Assembly: GCA_020853885.1 (NCBI GenBank)
Contig: JADYXZ010000021.1
Span: 87,155-151,154, forward strand
Direction of reading: 5' to 3'
Origin: Bradyrhizobiaceae bacterium
GTDB taxonomy: Bacteria; Pseudomonadota; Alphaproteobacteria; Rhizobiales; Xanthobacteraceae
Length of the DNA stretch: 64,000 nt
Shown here: one piece after another, positions 19,265 through 27,027 of the stretch
How the letters are laid out: each line of letters starts with the position of its first letter
How positions within the stretch are numbered: the first letter of the stretch is position 1
Notes under the pieces: generated by a model
Database searches by the model: none
What the model was told of the DNA's origin: nothing
Seen by the model: the letters and a program-made list of their open reading frames with translations, nothing else
Program-made: the position numbers and the translations under genes

Positions 19265-20692
19265 ATGAAACGTTGTGATGGCGTCGTCCGCCTGGTCCAC
19301 CAATGGATCGAGAACGGCACACTCACGCCCGGATGCAAAGCGCCTTCCGTGCGACAGATGAGCCGGATCACCGGCTACAGCATGTCCACCGTCCACAACG
19401 CTTACGGAATGCTGGAAAGCGCCGGTGTTTTCGTCGCCCAGCCGCGATCCGGCTTCTACATCGACAAGCTTACCCATGTCAGCGAGGAATGCGTTCCGAC
19501 CCAGCGCGAAGCTAATCTTGACGAGGCAAAGGAAATCTCGATCGACACGCTGACGCTTCGCCTGTTTGCCTCCTGGAGCAACAGCGAACTGCAGCACTTC
19601 GGGGCGGTCTATGCGAGCGGCGACCTGTTTCCTGTCGATGAACTGAACCGACATTTCCGCCGGATCCTGCGATGCTCCTCGAGCAAGCGCGGGCAGAATC
19701 ATTCTATGACGGCGCAAGGGCATCTGGCTCTACGCGAAGCTATTGTCCGGCGCTACGTGGAACACGGTATCGCAATCAGCCCGGCGGAAATCGTTCTCAC
19801 CGCCGGCGGCATGCAAGGGATCAATCTCTGTCTCAATGTCCTGACCAAGCCGGGCGACACGGTGCTCATCGAATCGCCTTCGATGTTTCCAATCTTCACG
19901 GCTCTGGAGCATCGCGGGCTTCGAGCCGTCGAAATCTCCTACTCACCCGAACGGGGTCTCGATCCCGACGAGTTCGAATACCTGATCGACCGGCACAATG
20001 TCCGCGCCTGCGTACTGATGCCAACGCACCATTTCCCCACTGGCGTCTCAACGCCGCCGGACGCGGTTCGGCGCATCGTGCAGATGGCCGCGAAGAGAAA
20101 TCTGCCCATTATCGAGAACGGCGGATACATGGATTTGCACTATGGATCACACTGCGCCTCGACCCTGAAGCGTTTTGACGAGGCGGGCCTCGTTCTCCAG
20201 ATCGGCAGCTTCTCAAACACCTTGGCTCCCGGCTATGGAATTGGCTGGCTGGTTCCGGGACGCTTCCTTGAGCAAATCATCCTGATGAAGTTCGCCAGCA
20301 ATCTTATCAGCGGCGACGTATTTCAACGCGCTATCGCCGAGTATATGCAGAGCGGCAGTTTCGACCGCCATCTGCGCGCCTTGCGCCGAAGGCTGCACGC
20401 CCGCATGAGCGAGGGGCTGCAGTTGCTTTCGGAGTATCTTCCGCCAGGGTGCCGTTTCCATACGCCTTCGGGCGGCTTCATGTGCTGGGTCGAAGGCCCT
20501 TCCAATTTCGATGCGGTCGCGGCTTCGCGTGCCGCCTTGCGGCGCGGCGTTGGACTTCCGCCGGGACCTGTCTTCTCCGTCCGCGAGGCATTCGGAAATT
20601 TTGTCGGGCTCAACTTTTCGTTCGCGTGGGACAACTACGCCCGAATACGCCTGAAGGTGATCGGAGATCTGATCGCTGCGCACTCGCGATAG
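19265..20692 (+). CDS. MocR/PdxR-like GntR regulator lacking the PLP lysine
   Basis: A 475-residue regulator preceded by GGAGG at 6 bp. Residues 1-70 are a GntR winged helix (PSVRQMSRITGYSMSTVHNAYGMLE). Residues about 110-470 have the fold-type-I aminotransferase domain (AQGHLALREAI, VLTAGGMQGINL, PTHHFPTGV). In this family the lysine that binds PLP sits in a (T/S)FSKTLxPG motif; here the codon is AAC and the motif reads GSFSNTLAPGYGIGW, placing Asn at residue 318. The acidic EDD before the conserved Tyr, which contacts the pyridine nitrogen, is E-N-G-G (284-287). It therefore probably does not use PLP as an aldimine. It sits between the two halves of the split dikinase and is divergent from the transporter unit, so it is the likely local regulator. 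Confidence 0.88.
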   Translation: MKRCDGVVRLVHQWIENGTLTPGCKAPSVRQMSRITGYSMSTVHNAYGMLESAGVFVAQPRSGFYIDKLTHVSEECVPTQREANLDEAKEISIDTLTLRLFASWSNSELQHFGAVYASGDLFPVDELNRHFRRILRCSSSKRGQNHSMTAQGHLALREAIVRRYVEHGIAISPAEIVLTAGGMQGINLCLNVLTKPGDTVLIESPSMFPIFTALEHRGLRAVEISYSPERGLDPDEFEYLIDRHNVRACVLMPTHHFPTGVSTPPDAVRRIVQMAAKRNLPIIENGGYMDLHYGSHCASTLKRFDEAGLVLQIGSFSNTLAPGYGIGWLVPGRFLEQIILMKFASNLISGDVFQRAIAEYMQSGSFDRHLRALRRRLHARMSEGLQLLSEYLPPGCRFHTPSGGFMCWVEGPSNFDAVAASRAALRRGVGLPPGPVFSVREAFGNFVGLNFSFAWDNYARIRLKVIGDLIAAHSR

Positions 20693-20712
20693 GACAAACC
20701 TGATTGCGCCTG

Positions 20713-21783
20713 TCAACTCCGGCGGGCGCCGCCTAAACCCATTCCGTATTTGGTTGCGTAATCCAACGCGTTCCATCGAGGCGCCGCCGATTCGGCCTGC
20801 ACATGATCGATGGCCGTGATCGGCCGCACCTGCACGACCGCAACGCGACCGGCAGCCTGCCACGGATTCTCGATGACCCATTCCAAATCCACGGGATAGC
20901 CGTATCGGCCTTCTACATCGCGGACCGTGCGCCACAATGCGTCGATCATGTCGTCCGTCAAACAAGGAGCGCGGCGAAATCGCTCGGGTGTGTTGCGCTC
21001 GGCGACCTTACCGTGCGCGGGGTCGAATGCCGAGACCAGTTTCTTATCTCCGACTCTGTAGTCGATGATGCGGCCGTCCGACTTATCGATTTCGATGTGA
21101 TCGGGTTCCACGAGCCCCTGCACAAGCGCCTCGCCCAGCCCCCATGTTCCCTCGATGACAATGCGGTCCCGCTTGCCGGTGACAGGATGCGCGGAAAATC
21201 CCACGCCAGCGCACCTTGCGTGCAACAGACGCAGCACTCCGACGCCCATCGGCGTTTCGCGATGATGCTGCTTGCGCCGGAGACGATAACTCAACGCGCG
21301 TTCGGCAAACAGGCTGCTCCAGGCTTTCCGCACGGCGTCCAGGACATTGTCCGCACCCATGATGCCGAGATAGCTCTCGTATTGTCCGGCATAGCTCGCG
21401 CCGGCGGAGTCCTCCCCCGTCGCCGAGCTTCGCACGGCTACCGCCAAGTCGATTTGACCGTGCCGGAAGCACAATTCCTCATAGGCGCTGACCAGAGCGT
21501 TGCTCAGCGACGCCTCAAATGGAGATTGCTCGATCAGTTGCCGGATGCTGGCTGAGGCACGCTCGATGGGAACCGTGTCGTTGGGATCTTCAATGGCCGC
21601 CATCTCACTTTCGATCCGACTCCCCAACCCGCTCGCATCGATGAATTGCTGGAACGCGGCGACCGTAACGGCAAAGCCATCAGGCACCTCAAATCCATGC
21701 CGACGCAACGCACCCAGCCGGGCCATCTTTGGCCCTGCATGCGCACAATCAGCATCGTCAAGATCGTCAATCCAGCGAAGCAT
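20713..21783 (-). CDS. PEP-synthase-like ATP-grasp (PPDK_N) subunit
   Basis: A 356-residue protein covering only the nucleotide-binding N-terminal part of PEP synthase. Visible motifs are VRSSATGEDSAGASYAGQYE (the Arg/Ser-rich ATP loop), EALVQGLVEPDHIEI, and the ATP-grasp end PVDLEWVIEN followed by VVQVRPI. There is no swivelling histidine domain, which is in 17103-18815. Together the two proteins would take phosphate from ATP to the histidine and on to an acceptor. The gene is convergent with the MocR-like gene (20-bp gap) and divergent from the MetE-like pair. Family precedents for separate ATP-grasp and histidine subunits are phenylphosphate synthase and related phosphotransferases. Confidence 0.85.
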   Translation of the reverse strand: MLRWIDDLDDADCAHAGPKMARLGALRRHGFEVPDGFAVTVAAFQQFIDASGLGSRIESEMAAIEDPNDTVPIERASASIRQLIEQSPFEASLSNALVSAYEELCFRHGQIDLAVAVRSSATGEDSAGASYAGQYESYLGIMGADNVLDAVRKAWSSLFAERALSYRLRRKQHHRETPMGVGVLRLLHARCAGVGFSAHPVTGKRDRIVIEGTWGLGEALVQGLVEPDHIEIDKSDGRIIDYRVGDKKLVSAFDPAHGKVAERNTPERFRRAPCLTDDMIDALWRTVRDVEGRYGYPVDLEWVIENPWQAAGRVAVVQVRPITAIDHVQAESAAPRWNALDYATKYGMGLGGARRS

Positions 21784-22153
21784 GAAGCCGTCCCGTCTTT
21801 TAAACGCGACATCGCCATCTTGGCCGTTTCGAGAAATTGTTCAAGTGGATGTCACTTGACGCGCAGGATATGCGACATGGGGCCTCGATACGCGACGACG
21901 TGCAATCGTATTTGCGCAGACAGTAATGATTGATTCTCACCTGCACAGAATTAAGCGCGGAACAGTTGCCGCAAGATTCAAGCAGTACAGATCAACATAC
22001 AAACGCGTTTCAGGATTTTTTGAGCGATCTCGCGCGACTGCTTATTGAAGGACAATCGAACGGGTGTTAACAGCGCAATGATCGGCGGCGAAAATTTGCC
22101 AAGTCAAATTGCCAACGATCACGTGCTTGAAAATGATGTCGAGGGAATTGCAG
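21784..22153. other. Divergent promoter region, AT-richer than surroundings
   Basis: A 370-bp gap between the ATP-grasp gene and the first MetE-like gene. It is noticeably AT-richer (about 21880-22060) than the coding DNA around it, as expected for two divergent promoters. I could not identify a convincing operator. The ribosome-binding site of the next gene is GAGGGA at 22141-22146. Confidence 0.4.
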
Positions 22154-23263
22154 ATGTCCAGAACGAAACCTCCGTTTCGTGCCGATCATGTCGGCAGTCT
22201 GCTTCGGCCACGCGAGATCAAGATTGCGCGCGCTCACCGTGAGCGATGCGAGATCAGCGCAGAGGAGCTGACGACAATCGAAGATCGTGCAATCGAGCGT
22301 GTCATCACAAAGCAGGAGGCAATCGGCCTGAAGTCCGCCACCGATGGAGAACTGCGGCGCAGCTTCTGGAGCAGGGACTTCTTCCGTCATCTCGATAATG
22401 TCGAGACGTTCTCACCGCCTTTCGTGCGGCGATTTCAAGGTCAGCAGCCGAAAACGCTTGCCCATCGTCCGACTGCGCGCCTTGGCAGCTTCAGTTCGCA
22501 TCCGATGATCGACCATTTCAAATTTCTGAAGGCGCACACAAAGGCAACGCCGAAGATGACGATCCCGGCGCCGAGCGCATTTCTGGCCTATCGCGGACGA
22601 TCGGTGATCAGCGAGCAGATTTATCCCGACCTTGACGATTTCTATTGCGATCTCGGGGAAACCTACCGCAAGGTGATCAACGCTTTTGCGGATGCCGGCT
22701 GCCGCTATTTGCAGCTCGACGAGGTTTATATGATCGTGATCGTCGACCCGCAGCAACGCAAGCTGTTCGAAGAGCACGGTAACGACGTCGACCGCCTGCC
22801 CTACATTTACGCGGACATGATCAACACCGGGATTTCCGAGATTCCCGAGGACATGGTGATCACGCTGCACCTGTGCCGCGGCAACTTCCGATCGACCTAC
22901 CAAGGATCGGGCGGATACGACGCGATCGCCGATGTGCTATTCAACAAAATCAACGCGCATGCTTATTTCATGGAGTACGACACCGATCGTGCCGGAGGCT
23001 TTGAGCCCTTACGGCTTGTCCCCAAAGGGAAAACCGTCGTTCTGGGACTGATCACGTCGAAAACGGGCATCCTCGAATCGAAAGATGAAATCAAGCGACG
23101 GATCGAGGCAGCAACGAAATATATCGATATCGATCAACTATGCCTGAGCCCACAATGCGGCTTTGCCAGCACCGAAGAGGGCAACCTTCTCACCGAGGAC
23201 GAGCAATGGGCGAAGCTTGAACTGGCCGTCGAGATTGCAGAAGAGGTGTGGGGTTCTGTCTGA
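22154..23263 (+). CDS. MetE-like zinc-dependent methyl/thiol-transferase family protein (1)
   Basis: A 369-residue protein matching only the C-terminal catalytic barrel of cobalamin-independent methionine synthase. The start at 22154 follows GAGGGA. The zinc ligands of MetE are in place: H239 and C241 in ITLHLCRGN, E274 in FMEYDTDRAG and C335 in LSPQCGFAST. The N-terminus FRADHVGSLLRP is the usual opening of this short subfamily. Known members of the short MetE-like group include epoxyalkane:coenzyme M transferase and methyl transferases of one-carbon or demethylation routes, and most are uncharacterised. It pairs with the next gene across an 18-bp gap. The substrate is unknown; a thiol-acceptor transfer is the family expectation. 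Confidence 0.87.
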   Translation: MSRTKPPFRADHVGSLLRPREIKIARAHRERCEISAEELTTIEDRAIERVITKQEAIGLKSATDGELRRSFWSRDFFRHLDNVETFSPPFVRRFQGQQPKTLAHRPTARLGSFSSHPMIDHFKFLKAHTKATPKMTIPAPSAFLAYRGRSVISEQIYPDLDDFYCDLGETYRKVINAFADAGCRYLQLDEVYMIVIVDPQQRKLFEEHGNDVDRLPYIYADMINTGISEIPEDMVITLHLCRGNFRSTYQGSGGYDAIADVLFNKINAHAYFMEYDTDRAGGFEPLRLVPKGKTVVLGLITSKTGILESKDEIKRRIEAATKYIDIDQLCLSPQCGFASTEEGNLLTEDEQWAKLELAVEIAEEVWGSV

Positions 23264-23281
23264 GATCGAAAGAGGCATGCA

Positions 23282-24484
23282 GTGAGCGCGCAGCGGAGCA
23301 TCGATCGGATTCTAACAACGCATGTCGGCAGCTTGGTGCGGCCGCCGGAGCTTGTCTCTTTCATGCGCGCGAAACTGCAAGGCGAACCGCTCGACGAGCG
23401 GGCGTTCTCCGATTGCGTGGAGCGGTCGATCAGCCAGGTCGTGCGGCGACAGGTGGACGCCGGCATCGATATCGTCAGTGACGGCGAATACGGCAAGTCG
23501 AATTGGTACCGTTACGTGCTCGATCGCCTGGGCGGGTTCGAGCACCGCGCCATGCCCGGCGAAAAGCCGAAGCCCAACCCCTCCAGCGGCAATGACTTCG
23601 AACGCTTTCGAGATTTCTATCTCGAGCACAACAAGACCCAGCAATCGAGTGGGTCCGATGGCCGTTGGATCGTTACCGGACCTATCATCTATCACGGTCA
23701 TGCGGCCGTCCAGCGCGACATCGACACGCTCAAGAAGGCAATTGCGGGCGCCGGGGCGTATGCCGGATTCCTGCCGGTGGTGGCCCCCGCCAGCGTGCTG
23801 TCGGACCTGAAGGACGAGTATTACGGAGACGAGGAAAAACTTAGTTTCGCGCTCGCCGACGCCTTGCGCAACGAGTACCGGATGATCGCCGACGCCGGGT
23901 TGATCGTCCAAATCGACGACGCATGGCTCGCGGCGAAGTACGACCGAATGGTGCCGCCGGGAACGCTTGCAGACTACCGCAAATGGGCGGAGATCAAAAT
24001 TGCCGCGCTCAATCACGCCCTGCGCGGCATTCCCGAGGAGCAGACGCGATATCATGTCTGTTGGGGCAGTTGGAACGGGCCGCACACGACCGACGTGCCG
24101 CTCGAGGACATCGTCGATCTGCTGCTGCAGGTGCGCGTGGGTGGCTATTCAATCGAGGCAGCGAATCCGCGACACGAGCACGAGTGGCGGGTTTGGGAGA
24201 CGGTCGAACTGCCCGCCGGAAAGGTGCTGGTGCCGGGGCTCATCAGCCACGCGACCAATATCGTGGAGCATCCCAAGCTGGTCGCCGAACGCATCGTCCG
24301 ATTTGCGCGTTTGGTTGGACGTGAGAACGTCATCGCGAGCAGCGACTGTGGTTTCGCGCAGGGTGTCTTCTATCAGCGTGTCCACCCTTCCATCATGTGG
24401 GCGAAGCTTGAAGCGCTTGCAGAGGGAGCACGGCTGGCGAGCGCGGAGCTGTGGGGAAAGACAAACGTCCGAATGCCGGCCTGA
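23282..24484 (+). CDS. MetE-like zinc-dependent methyl/thiol-transferase family protein (2)
   Basis: A 400-residue paralogue of the preceding gene, with a GTG start and AAAGAGG upstream. It opens with ILTTHVGSLVRPPEL and ends with IASSDCGFAQGVF. The zinc ligands are H258 and C260 (RYHVCWGSWNGPH), E292 (YSIEAANPRHEHEW) and C356. The two proteins share the fold but little loop sequence, which suggests two subunits or two successive steps rather than a recent duplicate. Neighbours are the split dikinase and the MocR-like regulator. It is not a methionine synthase in the strict sense, since the N-terminal half of MetE is absent. Confidence 0.87.
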   Translation: MSAQRSIDRILTTHVGSLVRPPELVSFMRAKLQGEPLDERAFSDCVERSISQVVRRQVDAGIDIVSDGEYGKSNWYRYVLDRLGGFEHRAMPGEKPKPNPSSGNDFERFRDFYLEHNKTQQSSGSDGRWIVTGPIIYHGHAAVQRDIDTLKKAIAGAGAYAGFLPVVAPASVLSDLKDEYYGDEEKLSFALADALRNEYRMIADAGLIVQIDDAWLAAKYDRMVPPGTLADYRKWAEIKIAALNHALRGIPEEQTRYHVCWGSWNGPHTTDVPLEDIVDLLLQVRVGGYSIEAANPRHEHEWRVWETVELPAGKVLVPGLISHATNIVEHPKLVAERIVRFARLVGRENVIASSDCGFAQGVFYQRVHPSIMWAKLEALAEGARLASAELWGKTNVRMPA

Positions 24485-24609
24485 CTGCGCGCGGAGCGGT
24501 GCGCAACACCTCTTATGAAGGCAGTTGGCCTTGCCCAAGAAGAGATCAAAAAGAAATCCGCTCTTGCACTCACCTGTTAGATTGGTTTCCCTGAAATCTC
24601 CTTTATCAG

Positions 24610-24997
24610 ATTCTTATATGCCGCGTCGATTTAGATCGCTCGAAAAACATCTCTTGCAACTCCACTTCTTAATCTCCAAGATATTATTGCCTTGCGTGAG
24701 ATCAGTAGGGCGTGAATGCGCCGGCTATGGGGTCGAAAGCATCGCTCCCTGTGCCGCATGGGCGGCAATCTGATGTAGCGCATCAAGGAAGGGCGTTCGC
24801 CTGAAGGGCAGAGACACCGGCATGGCGCGGATCTCGCGAAAATTCGCGGGTCGCGCCTTTTAAGTCTCTATGTGGCGCTCCCGCAGCCAATCCAACTCAC
24901 GCTCGGGAGCACCTAAGCTGGACCTGAGACTCGAACAGATTCCAATCACCACGCTGCGACCGTGTACCGGAAACGCGCGAACTCACTCTCAGAAAGG
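24610..24997 (+). repeat. Diverged 0.4-kb direct repeat, copy A
   Basis: Collinear with 45525-45905 in the same orientation. Shared blocks include TCTTGCAACTC, CAGTAGGGC, CGCATGGGCGGCA, GAGACACCGGCATG, GCGCGGATCTCGCGAAA and CGGGTCGCGCCTTTT. It extends over the non-coding leader and the first about 27 codons of the ParB/methylase gene. The copies bracket the 25.0-45.5 kb catabolic region. Confidence 0.8.
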
Positions 24998-25000
24998 CGT
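24918..25000 (+). pseudogene. Remnant of ParB-N/DNA-methylase gene start
   Basis: The translation LEQIPITTLRPCTGNARTHS parallels IEHLPISALRPYAQNARTHS of the intact gene at 45832. The GTG start is replaced by CTG, and homology stops after about 27 codons, just before the convergent minus-strand genes. The rest of the gene is missing, so this is a truncated, dead copy. Confidence 0.75.
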
Positions 25001-25012
25001 TGAATCCTTCAC

Positions 25013-25222
25013 TCATCGTGCCCCGGCCTTTTCCGCCGCCCGCTCGTGCAGCCCGCGCATGAAGATGCACTTGACCTCGACGTATTCGTCGAAAGCTTCC
25101 TGACGCATCAAAAGCCTGCCAATCTCGGTCGAGCCCATGCGGGTGATGCCGCGCACATCGGTGTTGGATACCGCGTAGTCGATCTCCGCCATGCGTAGAA
25201 GATTCCTGTTCTTCAGTTGCAT
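25013..25222 (-). CDS. Small 69-residue hypothetical protein
   Basis: A 69-residue reading frame 37 bp downstream of the dehydrogenase gene, with GGAAAG before its ATG. It is hydrophilic and rich in Arg, Met and Glu (MAEIDYAVSNTD, IGRLLMRQEAFDEYVEVK), with no signal peptide or membrane segment. I do not recognise a family. It may be a real last gene of the ring-opening operon or a fragment of a larger enzyme cut off at the repeat boundary, since its stop lies directly beside repeat copy A. Confidence 0.4.
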   Translation of the reverse strand: MQLKNRNLLRMAEIDYAVSNTDVRGITRMGSTEIGRLLMRQEAFDEYVEVKCIFMRGLHERAAEKAGAR

Positions 25223-25259
25223 AACGCTTTCCGCAATCTGCGACGGCGCGGATTGCGCC

Positions 25260-26162
25260 TCACGGCTTTCCGACCACCCGCTGCTTTGCGGCCATACGCA
25301 AGGCATCGATCAGCTCGCTGTCGTTGCGGTCGCCGACGCCGAGCTCGACCATCTGTCCGAACACCTGCTTCGTGGCGTGCCCGAGCACCGACTGCGCCCC
25401 GCGCTCCTCGATCAGCCTGATGCCGTAGTCCACGTCCTTGATCCGCATCCGGCCGGAGAACTGGATCGGATCTTCGTGCTTGTTTTCTGCCATGTAGCGC
25501 GAGTGGCGCACGACATGCGGGCTGCCGGTCGCCCCGGTCGAGAACGCTTCAGCCGCGACCTTGACATCGATGCCGGCCGCCTCGCAGGCAAACATGCCTT
25601 CCGCCGTTGCTGCCACCTGGATCGCGCCCATGACGTTGTAAATAAGCTTGAAGGCGATGCCGCTGCCGACGCCGCCCATGTGCGTGACGCCGGCGCTGAT
25701 CGCGCCGAGCGCCGGACGCAGCGTATCGACATCTTCACGCGTGCCGCCGGCGAAGACCTTCAGCTTGCCGGCTTCCGCCACGTCGGGGCGACCGGCAACG
25801 GGACAATCGAGAAAGCGTAGCCCCTTGGCGCTCGCCAGCTTCGCCAGGCTCTTAACCCAATCGATCGACACCGTCGAGGCTTCGACGGCATAGGCGCCGT
25901 GCTTGAGATCGCCCTGCAACACCCCCGCGCGGCCGTTCCAGCATTCGCGCGACGCCTCGTCATTGGTAAGGCTCGACATAATGATGTCGGCGCCGCTCGC
26001 GGCCTCCATGGGCGTCGCCGCAAGGCTAGCGCCGAACGCCTGCAAGGGACGCGCCTTCTCCTGCGAGCGGTTATAGACCGTCACCTTGTGCCCGCCCTTC
26101 AAGAAGTTCTTGATCATCGCGCTGCCCATCATGCCGGCGCCGAGAAATGCAATGTTCGCCAC
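25260..26162 (-). CDS. Beta-hydroxyacid dehydrogenase (3-hydroxyisobutyrate dehydrogenase family)
   Basis: A 300-residue NAD(P)-dependent dehydrogenase. The GTG at 26162 has GAGGG at 8 bp and directly precedes the Rossmann motif IAFLGAGMMGSAM. The substrate loop FLDCPVAGRPD and the catalytic lysine in GIAFKLIYNVMG are present, so it should be active. Length is normal for the family, which interconverts beta-hydroxy acids and semialdehydes or keto acids. It follows a ring-cleavage-type operon, where it would reduce or oxidise an open-chain hydroxy or keto acid. NAD versus NADP preference cannot be judged safely. Confidence 0.9.
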   Translation of the reverse strand: MANIAFLGAGMMGSAMIKNFLKGGHKVTVYNRSQEKARPLQAFGASLAATPMEAASGADIIMSSLTNDEASRECWNGRAGVLQGDLKHGAYAVEASTVSIDWVKSLAKLASAKGLRFLDCPVAGRPDVAEAGKLKVFAGGTREDVDTLRPALGAISAGVTHMGGVGSGIAFKLIYNVMGAIQVAATAEGMFACEAAGIDVKVAAEAFSTGATGSPHVVRHSRYMAENKHEDPIQFSGRMRIKDVDYGIRLIEERGAQSVLGHATKQVFGQMVELGVGDRNDSELIDALRMAAKQRVVGKP

Positions 26163-26225
26163 GTTGCTGCCCTCAGGATTCAGAGTGTTGATGATTGGCC
26201 ACGGAAGGACGCGCATTCCGCGCGG

Positions 26226-27020
26226 TCAATCCTTCCGGGTGATGCACAGTCCCTCGAGCGCGAGGCCGTAGGGAAGAAGCTCGCTCATGCGCCGACGCAA
26301 TTGCTCGGTGAGCAGGACGCGCGCATAGCGGCGGTTCAGCTCGGGCTGCTGCATGATCGCGCGTGCGAGTTCCCACGCGCGCGGCAACAGCCGCGCGCAC
26401 GGCAGCACCTCGTTGACCAGCCCGGCCTCCAGTGCCTGCCGGGCATCAATGACTTGGCCGGTCAAAAGGAAATAGCGGCCGCGGTTGAGGCCCATCACCA
26501 TGGGAAAGACGACGTGCACGCCGTCGCCGGGCACGAGGCCGCCGACGAAATGCGCCGAATCCTGAAAGCACGCGCTCTCGGCGGCGAGCACGATGTCGCA
26601 CATCACCGGCAGCTCGGCGTGCCGCGTGGCAGGGCCGTTCACCGCCGCGATCATCGGCACGTCGATGGCAAGCATGTTGCTGTGAAGCCGGTTGGCCTCC
26701 CAGCCAAGCTCGCCCCAATCGTCCGGCGTCTGGTGGTGGTATTTGCGGTTCTCGACGGGGTCGGCGGCCGGCCCGGAAAATTCGTCGCCGGTGCCGGTCA
26801 GGATCACGACCTGGTTCCCGCGGTCGCGCCCGATGTGGTTGAAGGCGTCCTCAAGCTCCGCATGCGCCTTTCGCTCCCACCGCAGCGGTCCGCCGTCCGT
26901 GCCCAGCGTCATCTCGAGGATGCCGTCCTCGCGTCGCATCCGGATCGTCTCGTACTTGTCGCGATAGTCCGCAAAATTCGCGCGGAGCTTCGTCGCGACA
27001 TAGCGCTTCAGATCGGACAT
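26226..27020 (-). CDS. 6-oxocamphor-hydrolase-like beta-diketone hydrolase (crotonase fold)
   Basis: A 264-residue crotonase-fold protein starting 7 bp after the ThDP enzyme gene. Automatic annotation would say enoyl-CoA hydratase, but the second catalytic Glu of hydratases is missing and the region reads FQDSAHFVGGLVPGDG. This matches 6-oxocamphor hydrolase, whose known catalytic residues His122, His145, Asp154 and Glu244 fall with a constant offset of 12 on H134, H157, D166 and E256 here. NRGRYFLLTGQ is also a hallmark. The enzyme cleaves a C-C bond of a cyclic or acyclic 1,3-diketone by retro-Claisen hydrolysis, without CoA. In this operon a cyclic diketone derived from an aromatic ring is the likely substrate. 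The alignment is from memory and should be checked. Confidence 0.82.
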   Translation of the reverse strand: MSDLKRYVATKLRANFADYRDKYETIRMRREDGILEMTLGTDGGPLRWERKAHAELEDAFNHIGRDRGNQVVILTGTGDEFSGPAADPVENRKYHHQTPDDWGELGWEANRLHSNMLAIDVPMIAAVNGPATRHAELPVMCDIVLAAESACFQDSAHFVGGLVPGDGVHVVFPMVMGLNRGRYFLLTGQVIDARQALEAGLVNEVLPCARLLPRAWELARAIMQQPELNRRYARVLLTEQLRRRMSELLPYGLALEGLCITRKD

Positions 27021-27027
27021 CGCGGCG

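Larger units (their letters stand above)
24485..25012. other. 528-bp gap holding a decayed methylase-module leader
   Basis: No intact gene. It holds repeat copy A (24610-24997), which matches the leader and first codons of the ParB/methylase gene at 45.5-45.9 kb. The rest, 24485-24600, has no feature I can support. Confidence 0.55.
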
